Assembly (NCBI RefSeq): GCF_000719705.1
Contig: NZ_JOHO01000004.1
Location: 186,001-250,000 of the forward strand
DNA length: 64,000 nucleotides
Direction: 5' to 3'
Origin: Streptomyces sp. NRRL S-350
GTDB lineage: Bacteria; Actinomycetota; Actinomycetes; Streptomycetales; Streptomycetaceae
In this document: positions 18,188 through 26,701 of the stretch, piece after piece
Numbering within the stretch: position 1 is the stretch's first letter
Layout: each line of letters opens with the position of its first letter
The notes under the pieces: model-generated
The model's database searches: none
What the model saw: the letters and a program-made list of their open reading frames with translations, nothing else
Told to the model about the DNA's origin: nothing
Translations under genes and position numbers: made by a program

Positions 18188-20707
18188 ATGACCGGGCGCA
18201 GCGAGGAGCGGCCGCCGGGCCGCGGTGAGAGCCGGCCGGGTGCCGAGTCGCCGTCCGGCGACTGGTACGTGGCCGACACCTACGCCCAGGACCCGTACGC
18301 GGCCGACGCGTACGGCGACCCCCGGGACGGCCAGGACCCGTACGGCCTGCAGGCCGGCCGGCCGGCCGCGCCGCAGCAGCCGGCCACCGCGTACGACGTG
18401 CCCCCGCAGCTGCCGCCGCAGGGCGGCGGCTACCCGACGCCGGTGCCGCCCGTCCCGTACCCGGCGGCGGAGCAGTTCTCGCCGCCGGTCCCGCCGACGC
18501 AGCCCGGCTGGGACACCCCGGTGCAGGACACCTGGCAGCCGGAGGCCGCCACCGCTCCGGCCGGCGGCCACTGGGGCGCCGCGGAGCAGCCCCGGCAGCA
18601 GTGGGAGCCCGGCCCGGCACACTCGGCCTGGGACAGCGAGACCACCGAGTACGTCGGGGTGGACGCGCTGTTCGGCGGCCGCCCGGGGCAGGACGCGGCC
18701 CAGCCCCCGGTGCCGCCGCCCGCCCCCGCCCCGGGCCCGGCTCCGTACCTGGCCCAGCAGCCGAGCCAGCCGACGCACCCGCACGGCGCGCCCGGCGCAC
18801 CCGTGCCGCCGGGCGGCCCCGCGCCGTTCCCGCCGATGGGCGGCTACCCGGGACAGCCCCAGCACGGCGGTCCGGGCGGGCCGCGTCCCTTCATGCCGCC
18901 GATCGAGTTCGACCCGCCGCTCTCCGAGGAGGAGGCCACCATGCAGGTGGCCGCCGTCGCGGTGCCCCCGGCGGTCGAGCCGCGGTCTGACCTCACCGCC
19001 GAGGAGCACGCCGCGCGGCAGGAGCCCGCGGCCGCGCCCGCCCCGGCGGCCGGCGGTGGCGGCGGCAAGGTCGCGAGCCTGCTGAACTCCAGCGCGATCA
19101 TGGCGGCGGGCACGCTGGTCTCCCGCGGCACCGGCTTCGTCCGGACCATGGTGATCACCGCGGCCATCGGCGTCGGCGTGATGGGCGACTCGTACAACGC
19201 GGCGAACACCCTGCCGACCCTGCTGTACATCCTCATCGGCGGCGGCGCGCTCAACGCGGTGTTCGTGCCGCAGCTGGTGCGCAGCATGAAGAACGACGAG
19301 GACGGCGGGACGGCGTACGCCAGCCGACTGCTCACCCTGGTGATGGTCGGGCTGGCCGGCGTGGTCTTCCTCGCGGTGCTCGGGGCGCCCGTGCTGGTCC
19401 AGCTGATCGCCCACCCCATGATGGCGAACCCGGAGCGCGCCGACACGACGGTGGCGCTGGCCCGCTACTGCCTGCCGACGATCTTCTTCATGGGCATCCA
19501 CGTCGTGATGGGCCAGGTCCTCAACGCCCGCGGCCGGTTCGGCGCGATGATGTGGACCCCGGTCCTGAACAACATCGTGGTGATCTTCACCTTCTCCGCC
19601 TACGTGTGGGTCTACGGCGGGTTCGGCACCACCCAGATCACCCCCGAGGCCATCTCGCCCGAGGGCGTTCGGCTGCTCGGCCTCGGCACCCTGGTGGGCC
19701 TGGTCGTCCAGTCGCTGGCGATGATCCCGTACCTGCGGGCGGCCGAGTTCCGCTACCGGCCGCGGTTCGACTGGCGCGGCCACGGCCTGGGCAAGGCGGC
19801 CCGGCTGGCCAAGTGGACGTTCTTCTTCGTGCTCGCCAACCAGGCCGGCTACCTGGTGATCACCCAGCTGTCCACCAAGGCCGGCGCCGCCGCGGCCGCC
19901 GCCGGACACAACGGCGTCGGCCTGGCCGCGTTCTCCAACGCCCTGCTGATCTGGCAGCTCCCGCAGGCCGTGATCACCGTCTCGATCATGAGCGCGGTGC
20001 TCCCCCGGCTCTCCCGCGCGGCCGCCGACGAGGACGCCGGCGCCGTCCGCGACGACATCTCCTACGGTCTGCGCACCACGGCGGTGGCGGTCGTCCCGGC
20101 GGCCTTCCTCTTCCTGTCGCTCGGCCCGGTGATCGGCCGTTCGATCTACGCCGTCGGCGGCGGGGCGAGGGTCCTGAACGACGCGACCAACGTCGGCCTG
20201 ATGCTCTCCGCCTTCGCGCTGGGCCTGATCCCGTACTCCGCCCAGTACGTGATGCTGCGCGGGTTCTACGCCTACGAGGACACCCGGACGCCGTTCTCCA
20301 ACACCGTCTGGGTCGCGGTCTGCCAGGCCGGCTTCTCACTGCTGTGCTGGCTGCTGCTGCCCGCCGAGTGGACGGTGACCGGCATGGCCTTCGGCTACGG
20401 CCTCGGGTACGCCATCGGGGTGACAGTGGCCCTGCCGAAGCTGAAGAAGAAGATCGGCGGGCTGGACACCAAGCGGATCGGCCGGACCTACAGCCGGCTG
20501 GCCGCCGCCTGTGCCCCGGCCGCACTGGTCGGCCTCGGCGCCAGCCTCGGGGTCCAGCGGGTGCTCGGCGGCTGGGCGGGCAGCGTGGCCGCCCTCGTGG
20601 TGGCCGGCGGCCTGCAGCTGGGCGTGTTCGTGCTGATCGCGAAGCGCCTGCGGATCGAGGAGCTGAACGCGGTGCTGGGCATGGTCCGCGGTCGAATCGG
20701 CCGCTGA
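18188..20707 (+). CDS. murJ: Lipid II flippase MurJ with long N-terminal extension
   Basis: 839 residues. Residues 1-295 are Pro/Gly/Tyr/Gln-rich and hydrophilic, absent from E. coli MurJ. From about 296 (VASLLNSSAIMAAGTLVSRGTGFVR) the MviN/MurJ core follows with about 14 hydrophobic helices, e.g. YNAANTLPTLLYILIGGGALNAVFVPQLVR and AQYVMLRGFYAYEDTRTP. It moves lipid-linked peptidoglycan precursor across the membrane. The ATG at 18188 has GAAGAGGTGAC directly before it, so upstream in-frame codons are excluded. In mycobacteria the homologue is fused to a pseudokinase; here that part is the separate next gene. The disordered N-terminus could be a docking or phosphorylation region (inference). 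Confidence 0.94.
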   Translation: MTGRSEERPPGRGESRPGAESPSGDWYVADTYAQDPYAADAYGDPRDGQDPYGLQAGRPAAPQQPATAYDVPPQLPPQGGGYPTPVPPVPYPAAEQFSPPVPPTQPGWDTPVQDTWQPEAATAPAGGHWGAAEQPRQQWEPGPAHSAWDSETTEYVGVDALFGGRPGQDAAQPPVPPPAPAPGPAPYLAQQPSQPTHPHGAPGAPVPPGGPAPFPPMGGYPGQPQHGGPGGPRPFMPPIEFDPPLSEEEATMQVAAVAVPPAVEPRSDLTAEEHAARQEPAAAPAPAAGGGGGKVASLLNSSAIMAAGTLVSRGTGFVRTMVITAAIGVGVMGDSYNAANTLPTLLYILIGGGALNAVFVPQLVRSMKNDEDGGTAYASRLLTLVMVGLAGVVFLAVLGAPVLVQLIAHPMMANPERADTTVALARYCLPTIFFMGIHVVMGQVLNARGRFGAMMWTPVLNNIVVIFTFSAYVWVYGGFGTTQITPEAISPEGVRLLGLGTLVGLVVQSLAMIPYLRAAEFRYRPRFDWRGHGLGKAARLAKWTFFFVLANQAGYLVITQLSTKAGAAAAAAGHNGVGLAAFSNALLIWQLPQAVITVSIMSAVLPRLSRAAADEDAGAVRDDISYGLRTTAVAVVPAAFLFLSLGPVIGRSIYAVGGGARVLNDATNVGLMLSAFALGLIPYSAQYVMLRGFYAYEDTRTPFSNTVWVAVCQAGFSLLCWLLLPAEWTVTGMAFGYGLGYAIGVTVALPKLKKKIGGLDTKRIGRTYSRLAAACAPAALVGLGASLGVQRVLGGWAGSVAALVVAGGLQLGVFVLIAKRLRIEELNAVLGMVRGRIGR

Positions 20708-21078
20708 CCGCCAGACGGTTCGTCCGACGAACCGTTCGGCATTCCGTCCGACGAACCGTCCGACGACCGGCCGGACGAGCGGGCGCCCTGACCGGGCGTC
20801 AACCGGAGCGCACGGCTCCTCCGCTCGTCCGGCCGAGTGCCGGACGGCCGGCCCGCATCCTGATCCGCCCCCGGTCCGCCCCCGGTCCGCCCGGCAACGA
20901 GATGGCGGCCCGGTGTCGGTTCTGCACCACATCTCTCCACCACGCAACCGAGCGGACCCCTCAGCGGTCGTACCCGGGGGAGAAGAGTGGGCACAATTGT
21001 CCCGGAGCACGGGGCCACCGACCCGCGGGCTCCAGGACTCTCTCAGGCCGGGGCGACACAAGGGGAGGCAGGACCACG
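20708..21078 (+). other. Intergenic region with inverted and direct repeats after murJ
   Basis: There is no gene. ACGGTTCGTC (20715-20724) pairs with GACGAACCGT (20726-20735), separated by one base. The 15-mer CGTCCGACGAACCGT recurs at 20721-20735 and 20745-20759. The hairpin can act as a murJ terminator, or the repeats may be a binding site. The right part holds the promoter and ribosome-binding site (AGGGGAGGCAGG, 21061-21072) of the pseudokinase gene. Confidence 0.6.
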
Positions 21079-23148
21079 GTGGCTGATGGCACCAAGGCGG
21101 TCGTCGACACGTCAACAGCTGACGCGGCGGCGGACGAGGCCGCGCTGGCCGCGGCGATCGACGGGCTCGCGGTCGCGAAGGACGCCCACGGGCGCGCCTG
21201 CGCGGACACCGGCAAGGGCGCGTCCACCGCTGCCGCCGGCTCCGGGACCGACGAGGACTCCGACGACCCCGCCCACGGCTCCGACGACTCCGACGAAGAC
21301 CCGGAGGAACCGGGCGAGCCAGGCGAGGCGGCCGGGCCGGACGGCTCCGGCGATGACGCCCCACGCTCCGCCCGCCCGGAGGAGTCCGTCTCCGAGGAGA
21401 CCTCGGAGATCACCGCTCCGCTCTCGGTGCAGGAGATCCGCGCCGAACTGGCCGCCGACACCCCCCGGAAGAAGAGTCCCAGCCCCGCCGCCCCCGCCGC
21501 CCCCGCACCGGCCAAACGCCGCCCCACCGACCCGCAGCCCACCGTCGACCCCCGCGACACCGCCACGCTCCCGCGCACGCTCCCCGCCCCGCAGCGGCGC
21601 AGCGGCGACATGATCGGCCACCGGTACCGGCTGGAGGAGTGCATCTCCCAGTCGGAGACCTTCAGCAGCTGGCGCGCGGTGGACGAGAAACTGCGCCGGG
21701 CCGTCGGCGTCCACCTGATGGCCTCCGGCCACCAGCGGGCCCGCAAGGTGCTGGCGGCGGCCAAGTCCGCCGCCCTGCTGGGTGACCCGCGCTTCGTCCA
21801 GGTCCTGGACGCCGTCCAGGAGGGCGAGCTGGTCTACGTCGTCCGGGAGTGGCTGCCGCACTCCTCCGACCTGGCCCGGCTGCTCGCCAACGGCCCGATG
21901 GAGCCGCACGAGGCGTACCAGATGGTCCGGCAGGTCGCCGACGCCGTCGCGGCCGCCCACCGGCGCGGCCAGGCCCACCTGCGGCTCACCCCGCGCTGCG
22001 TGCTGCGCACCGACAGCGGCCAGTACCGGATCAACGGCATCGCGGTGGACGCCGCCCTGCGCGGACTGTCCGCCGAAGGGGCCGCCGAGGACGCCCAGCG
22101 CACCGACACCCGTGCGATCGGCGCCCTGCTGTTCGCCGCGCTCACCCACCGCTGGCCGTACCCGGAGGACCGCTACGACCTCCAGGGCCTGCCGAAGGGC
22201 CTGCAGAACGCCGCGCCCGACCAGGTCCGCGCCGGGGTCCACAAGGGCCTGTCCGAACTCGCCGCCCGGGCCCTGTTCGACCACCCGCCGCACCACGCCG
22301 AGCCGATCACCACCCCCGAGGCACTGGTCCGGGCGATCGCGCAGATGCCCCGGATCCGCCAGCCCGAACCGGAGCTGCCCGCCTTCCCCACCCCGCCCCG
22401 GCACAACACCCACGCCCTGCCCACCGCGCCCAACCCGACCCGGGTCGCCGACACCACCGTCGCCCCGCTGCCCGCCTCCTCCCGCCCGAGCACCACCCAC
22501 CGCACCCGGCGACGGCTGCGCCGGGTCGTCAAGGCCACCGCCTGGACGGTCGCCCTTGGCGCGATCGGCGTCGCCTCCTGGCAGTTCGTCGACAACCTGC
22601 GCCACACCGGTCCGGCCGTCGCCGCGCCCAAGCCCTCGATCAGCACCCCCGCGGCGACGACGCACCCGCCGACGACGCACCCGCTGGTGCCGATCCCCGT
22701 CAAGGAGGCGCAGTCGTACAACCCGCTGGGCGACGGGCCCGAGGGTAGCGACACCCTCGGGAAGGCCATCGACGGCGACCCCGACACCGCCTGGACCACC
22801 AAGCAGTACAACGACCAGTTCGGCCCCAGGCCGCCCGCCCTCAAGCCGGGCACCGGCCTGCTGATCGACCTCGGCTCGCAGCAGCCGGTCTCCTCGGTGA
22901 ACGTGCAGTTCCTCGGCGGCGAGCAGACCGCGGAGCTGCGAGTGCCCACCCCGGCCGCCGCCACCAACCCGATGCAGGCCAAGCCGGACGCCTTCACCGT
23001 CGTCGGCACGAAGTCCGGCGGCAACGTCGAGTACGCCCTCGACTCCCCGATCACCACGCGCTACCTCTTGATCTGGCTGACCAGCCTGACGAAGGATGTC
23101 GACGGCAAGTACCGAGGCCACGTCGCCGAGGTCAAGGTCTCCGGCTGA
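21079..23148 (+). CDS. Membrane pseudokinase with C-terminal carbohydrate-binding-like domain
   Basis: 689 residues from GTG 21079. An Ala/Asp/Glu/Pro-rich N-terminus (1-175) is followed by a protein-kinase fold (about 177-425) starting GHRYRLEECISQSETFSSW. The catalytic elements are degenerate. The strand expected to carry the ATP lysine reads GVHLMASG, the HRD loop reads AHLRLTPRCVL, and the DFG position reads INGIAVDAAL, so it is predicted catalytically dead. One membrane helix (TAWTVALGAIGVASWQFV, near 487-504) precedes a discoidin-like external domain (KAIDGDPDTAWTT, GLLIDLGSQQPVSSVNVQFL, RYLLIWLTSL). This matches the pseudokinase half of mycobacterial MviN, whose phosphorylated form is bound by FhaA; a FhaA homologue ends this window. 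It begins 371 bp after murJ. Confidence 0.9.
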   Translation: MADGTKAVVDTSTADAAADEAALAAAIDGLAVAKDAHGRACADTGKGASTAAAGSGTDEDSDDPAHGSDDSDEDPEEPGEPGEAAGPDGSGDDAPRSARPEESVSEETSEITAPLSVQEIRAELAADTPRKKSPSPAAPAAPAPAKRRPTDPQPTVDPRDTATLPRTLPAPQRRSGDMIGHRYRLEECISQSETFSSWRAVDEKLRRAVGVHLMASGHQRARKVLAAAKSAALLGDPRFVQVLDAVQEGELVYVVREWLPHSSDLARLLANGPMEPHEAYQMVRQVADAVAAAHRRGQAHLRLTPRCVLRTDSGQYRINGIAVDAALRGLSAEGAAEDAQRTDTRAIGALLFAALTHRWPYPEDRYDLQGLPKGLQNAAPDQVRAGVHKGLSELAARALFDHPPHHAEPITTPEALVRAIAQMPRIRQPEPELPAFPTPPRHNTHALPTAPNPTRVADTTVAPLPASSRPSTTHRTRRRLRRVVKATAWTVALGAIGVASWQFVDNLRHTGPAVAAPKPSISTPAATTHPPTTHPLVPIPVKEAQSYNPLGDGPEGSDTLGKAIDGDPDTAWTTKQYNDQFGPRPPALKPGTGLLIDLGSQQPVSSVNVQFLGGEQTAELRVPTPAAATNPMQAKPDAFTVVGTKSGGNVEYALDSPITTRYLLIWLTSLTKDVDGKYRGHVAEVKVSG

Positions 23149-23192
23149 CCGCGACGGCCCGCGCACCGGAACGACGGCAAGGGGTCGAAGGG

Positions 23193-23963
23193 GTGACAGT
23201 GGCGGACGACGACGCGGCCTTGCTCGCCCGGCACGTCGCCGGTGACCGGCAGGCCTTCGGCCTGTTGGTGGACCGCCACCGCGACCGGCTCTGGGCGGTC
23301 GCCCTGCGCACCCTGGGCGACCGCGAGGAGGCCGCCGACGCCCTCCAGGACGCCCTGGTCTCCGCCTTCCGTGCCGCCGCCGGCTTCCAGGGCCGCTCGG
23401 CGGTCACCACCTGGCTGCACCGGATCGTGGTCAACGCCTGTCTGGACCGCGCCCGGCGCAGTGCCACGCGCCGCACCACCTCGCTCGACGAGGACCCGCA
23501 GCGGCTCGACACCCTGGTCGGCGCCGCCGAGCCGGCCGATTCGCCGGTGGTGCGGGCCGAACTCCACCGCGAGGTGACCGCCGCGCTCGCCGAGCTGCCC
23601 GCCGAGCAGCGGGCCGCACTGGTGCTGGTCGACATGCAGGGCTACCCGGTCGCCGAGGCCGCCGAGTTGCTGGGCGTGCCCGTGGGCACCGTGAAGAGCC
23701 GCTGCGCGCGGGGTCGCGCCCGGCTGCTCCCGCTCGTCCGACACCTGCGCGAGAACGACGACGGGTCCGACGGGTCCGGTGTTTCACGTGAAACACGGGG
23801 TGCCCCCGGCACGGCCCCGACGTCCCGGCCGGACACCCGGGGGAACCCGAAGGGCTCCCGCACCGTCACAGGGACAGGCACCGGCACCGGCACCGGCACC
23901 GGCACAGGCACAGGCACAGGCACAGGCCGGACGATTCTGGAAGGAGACGCGAGCACACGATGA
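23193..23963 (+). CDS. sigM: ECF RNA polymerase sigma factor SigM
   Basis: 256 residues. Region 2 covers about 5-75 ([51 protein letters not shown]). Region 4 covers about 125-185 ([20 protein letters not shown] and the helix-turn-helix [18 protein letters not shown]). After region 4 comes an unusual tail of about 65 residues. It contains VSRET, encoded by a parS site, and a (TG) repeat encoded by a hexanucleotide array. Starts at GTG 23193 or 23199 are both possible. The stop overlaps the anti-sigma start (ATGA), so translation is coupled. Identification as SigM rests on conserved order (murJ, sigM, rsmA, trxB, trxA) shared with mycobacteria. Confidence 0.92.
   Translation: MTVADDDAALLARHVAGDRQAFGLLVDRHRDRLWAVALRTLGDREEAADALQDALVSAFRAAAGFQGRSAVTTWLHRIVVNACLDRARRSATRRTTSLDEDPQRLDTLVGAAEPADSPVVRAELHREVTAALAELPAEQRAALVLVDMQGYPVAEAAELLGVPVGTVKSRCARGRARLLPLVRHLRENDDGSDGSGVSRETRGAPGTAPTSRPDTRGNPKGSRTVTGTGTGTGTGTGTGTGTGTGRTILEGDASTR
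23781..23794. promoter_or_regulatory. parS site inside the sigM coding sequence
   Basis: Perfect GTTTCACGTGAAAC, read in the sigM frame as VSRET at about residues 197-201, beyond sigma region 4. Confidence 0.9.
23877..23924 (+). repeat. Hexanucleotide microsatellite in the sigM tail
   Basis: Four GGCACC units (23877-23900) followed by four GGCACA units (23901-23924), eight perfect hexamers, with the similar GGGACA just before. They encode an alternating Thr-Gly tract. The six-base unit keeps the frame if the copy number changes. Confidence 0.9.
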
Positions 23964-24919
23964 CCGCCCACCTCTCCTCCCCCGATCCCGCCGAGGCCCA
24001 CCCGCCGGTCGAGCGGCTGGCCGACCTCGCCGAGGGACTGGTCGACTCCCCCGAGGCCGTCGAGGCACTGCGGGAGCACCTGGACGGCTGCGCCGAGTGC
24101 CGGGAGACCGTCGAGGCGCTCAGCGAGGTCCAGGCACTGCTGGGCACCGTCGAGGCCCCTCCCATGCCCGCCGACGTCGCCGCCCGGCTGGAGGCCGCGC
24201 TGGCGGAGGAGGCGGCCCGGGCCGCCTCCGAGAGCCCCGCCGAACCCCCCGCCGGGAACGGCCGCGGAAACCCCGCGGCCGCCCGCCGCTCCTCCGCCCC
24301 GACCCCGCTCGCACGGGCCGCCGCAGGGCCCTCCGCGCCTCCCTCTCGGCCCTCCTCCTCCACCGGCCCCGGCCGGTCCCGCCCCCGGCGGCGGTTCGCC
24401 CTGCTGCTCGGTGCCGCCACCGTGCTGGCCGCGATCGGCCTCGGCGGGGCGCTGCTGCTGCAGCCGGACGACCGGGCCGGCGGCCCCGCGGTCACCGCGG
24501 GCGCCCCGGCGGGCTCCGCCGCGGCGGAGCAGAGCGCCCGTGCACCGCACGCGACCGGCCCCGGCACCGCCTACAGCGCCGACCGGCTCGCCGACCAGGT
24601 CCGACAGCTGCTGGCCCGCTCGGCGACCGCTCCGGGGCTGCGGGCGACCGGCCCCGCCGACTCCGAGGCCCCGATGCCCGCCGAGGGCGCCCGGCCGGAT
24701 CTCTCCGCCCCCGGATCCCCCGGCTCCCCCGCCTCCTCCCCGACCTGCCAGGCCCCCGCTCCCGGCGTCCCGCTGGCCACCGACCGGGGCAGCTACCAGG
24801 GCTCCCCGGTGGACGTGCTGGTCTACCCCGACCCCGGCCGCCCCGGCTCCGTCGACGTCTACCTGCGCTCCCCGGACTGCGGCCCCGTCCTCCTGCACGA
24901 GAGCGTTCCCAGCCGCTGA
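23960..24919 (+). CDS. rsmA: Anti-sigma factor of SigM with zinc-finger (ZAS-like) domain
   Basis: 319 residues. [15 protein letters not shown] near 43-57 is the HxxxCxxC anti-sigma zinc motif in an N-terminal cytoplasmic domain of about 90 residues. A low-complexity linker leads to one membrane helix ([24 protein letters not shown], about 138-160). The external part of about 155 residues has two cysteines (PTCQAP and SPDCGPV) that could form a disulphide. It should hold SigM at the membrane until an envelope or redox signal arrives. The ATG overlaps the sigM stop. The gene symbol follows mycobacterial synteny. Confidence 0.88.
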   Translation: MTAHLSSPDPAEAHPPVERLADLAEGLVDSPEAVEALREHLDGCAECRETVEALSEVQALLGTVEAPPMPADVAARLEAALAEEAARAASESPAEPPAGNGRGNPAAARRSSAPTPLARAAAGPSAPPSRPSSSTGPGRSRPRRRFALLLGAATVLAAIGLGGALLLQPDDRAGGPAVTAGAPAGSAAAEQSARAPHATGPGTAYSADRLADQVRQLLARSATAPGLRATGPADSEAPMPAEGARPDLSAPGSPGSPASSPTCQAPAPGVPLATDRGSYQGSPVDVLVYPDPGRPGSVDVYLRSPDCGPVLLHESVPSR

Positions 24920-24996
24920 CCGGTGGTTCCCATGCGATCCACGCCCAGCGCGGCGCGCCGCTCCCGGAGTTCGGGCGCCTGGTACTGATCCGCCTG

Positions 24997-25022
24997 GGAA
25001 TGCGAGACACTGGGCAGTCGTT
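24997..25022 (+). promoter_or_regulatory. SigR-type promoter of trxB
   Basis: GGAAT (24997-25001), an 18-bp spacer, then GTT (25020-25022). This exactly matches the known Streptomyces SigR consensus GGAAT-N18-GTT used by the disulphide-stress regulon, of which trxBA is a classic member. The trxB start is 70 bp downstream. Confidence 0.85.
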
Positions 25023-25092
25023 GTCCCGGGCGGCGGAGCAGGACCGCCCTCCCCGCAGCAAACGCGGGTCGCGATGCGAACCAGGAGATGCA

Positions 25093-26058
25093 GTGAGCGA
25101 CGTCCGTAACGTGATCATCATCGGTTCCGGGCCAGCCGGGTACACGGCTGCGCTCTACACCGCCCGTGCCTCCCTCAAGCCACTGGTCTTCGAGGGCGCC
25201 GTCACCGCCGGTGGTGCCCTGATGAACACCACCGAGGTCGAGAACTTCCCGGGCTTCCGGGAGGGCATCATGGGCCCCGAGCTGATGGACAACATGCGGG
25301 CCCAGGCCGAGCGCTTCGGCGCCGAGCTGATCCCGGACGACATCGTCGCGGTCGACCTCACCGGTGACATCAAGACCGTCACCGACTCCGAGGGCAACGT
25401 GCACAAGGCCCGGGCCGTGATCGTCACCACCGGCTCCCAGCACCGCAAGCTCGGCCTGCCGAACGAGGACAAGCTCTCCGGCCGCGGCGTCTCCTGGTGC
25501 GCGACCTGCGACGGCTTCTTCTTCCGCGACCAGGACATCGCGGTGGTCGGCGGCGGCGACACCGCCCTGGAGGAGGCGACCTTCCTCTCCCGCTTCGCCC
25601 GGAGCGTCACGATCATCCACCGCCGGGACAGCCTCCGGGCCTCCAAGGCGATGCAGGAGCGTGCCTTCGCCGACGAGAAGATCCGCTTCGAGTGGGACAG
25701 CGCGGTCGAGGCCATCCACGGCGACCCGAAGCTGACCGGCGTCACCCTGCGCGACACCACCACCGGCGAGACCCGCGAGCTGGCCGTCACCGGCCTGTTC
25801 ATCGCGATCGGCCACGACCCGCGCACCGAGCTGTTCAAGGGCCAGCTGGACCTCGACGCCGAGGGCTACCTCAAGGTCGAGGCTCCTTCGACCCGGACCA
25901 ACATCCCGGGCGTGTTCGGCGCCGGCGACGTCGTGGACCACACCTACCGCCAGGCCATCACGGCCGCGGGCACCGGTTGCTCCTCCGCGCTGGACGCCGA
26001 GCGCTACCTGGCCGCGCTCGACGACCTGGAGGCCAAGGCCGCCGCCGTGGCGGTCTGA
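25093..26058 (+). CDS. trxB: Thioredoxin reductase
   Basis: 321 residues. The FAD-binding motif [15 protein letters not shown] is near 10-24. The redox-active pair C136/C139 lies in [10 protein letters not shown], and the NADPH-binding [13 protein letters not shown] follows. [20 protein letters not shown] near the end is the second FAD motif. It reduces thioredoxin with NADPH in the cytosol. The GTG at 25093 has AGGAGA 5 bases upstream; a long in-frame extension upstream overlaps the anti-sigma gene and is rejected. It is preceded by the SigR promoter and followed after 132 bp by trxA, with a parS between the two genes. Confidence 0.97.
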   Translation: MSDVRNVIIIGSGPAGYTAALYTARASLKPLVFEGAVTAGGALMNTTEVENFPGFREGIMGPELMDNMRAQAERFGAELIPDDIVAVDLTGDIKTVTDSEGNVHKARAVIVTTGSQHRKLGLPNEDKLSGRGVSWCATCDGFFFRDQDIAVVGGGDTALEEATFLSRFARSVTIIHRRDSLRASKAMQERAFADEKIRFEWDSAVEAIHGDPKLTGVTLRDTTTGETRELAVTGLFIAIGHDPRTELFKGQLDLDAEGYLKVEAPSTRTNIPGVFGAGDVVDHTYRQAITAAGTGCSSALDAERYLAALDDLEAKAAAVAV

Positions 26059-26089
26059 GCCCCGAGCCACCGACCCACCCCGCGGGGGT

Positions 26090-26103
26090 GTTTCACGTGA
26101 AAC
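26090..26103. promoter_or_regulatory. parS site between trxB and trxA
   Basis: Perfect GTTTCACGTGAAAC. It sits within a longer GC-rich palindrome: GGGGGTGTTTCACG is mirrored by CGTGAAACGCCCCC with one imperfect position. Confidence 0.9.
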
Positions 26104-26190
26104 GCCCCCGCCCGGCCAGGCAGAAACAGAACGGGCCCACCCGTTGTTGACCTGGCAGCAGCCCTCTCCGTCCGAACCCGAGGAGTTCCC

Positions 26191-26517
26191 GTGGCCGGCG
26201 CCACCACCACCGTCACCGACGCGACGTTCAAGTCCGACGTCCTGGAGAGCGACAAGCCCGTACTGGTCGACTTCTGGGCCACCTGGTGCGGCCCGTGCCG
26301 CCAGGTCGCCCCGGTCCTCGAAGAGATCGCGTCGGAGCACGCCGACAAGCTGACGATCGCCAAGCTCGACGTGGACGCCAACCAGGCGACCGCCGCCCAG
26401 TACGGCGTCATCTCGATCCCGACGCTGATCCTCTACAAGGGCGGCGAGCCGGTGAAGTCCATCACCGGTGCCCGTCCGAAGGCCGCGCTGCTGCGCGAGC
26501 TGGACGGCTTCATCTAG
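26191..26517 (+). CDS. trxA: Thioredoxin
   Basis: 108 residues, the standard length. The active site is WCGPC with C33 and C36, preceded by VLVDFWAT; the cis-proline loop is [12 protein letters not shown]. It is a general disulphide reductase recycled by TrxB. The GTG at 26191 follows GAGGAGTTCCC. It is probably co-transcribed with trxB from the SigR promoter, although a parS-containing 132-bp gap separates them. A strong terminator follows. Confidence 0.97.
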   Translation: MAGATTTVTDATFKSDVLESDKPVLVDFWATWCGPCRQVAPVLEEIASEHADKLTIAKLDVDANQATAAQYGVISIPTLILYKGGEPVKSITGARPKAALLRELDGFI

Positions 26518-26539
26518 GTCGTCGAGGCGACGACCATAC

Positions 26540-26572
26540 GGCGGCGGGGCCCCGAGCCGGGGCCCCGCCGCC
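26540..26572 (+). terminator. Terminator of the trxBA operon
   Basis: Perfect 14-bp stem GGCGGCGGGGCCCC / GGGGCCCCGCCGCC with a 5-base loop, 22 bp after the trxA stop. Confidence 0.85.
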
Positions 26573-26701
26573 GTCCTGTGTCCGCGCCCTGCCCGCGCCC
26601 CCGGCAGCGGCCGACGGCGGCAGACCCCCAGCGGAACCTCCCGGGAGAGCGGCCCCGGGCAGCACCCGGGTGGGCGACCCCGTCGGGCGGGCGGCCTCCG
26701 C

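Noticed and set aside
23779..25092. Long in-frame upstream extension of trxB
   Set aside because: It overlaps sigM and rsmA in another frame. The GTG at 25093 with AGGAGA and family alignment fixes the start.
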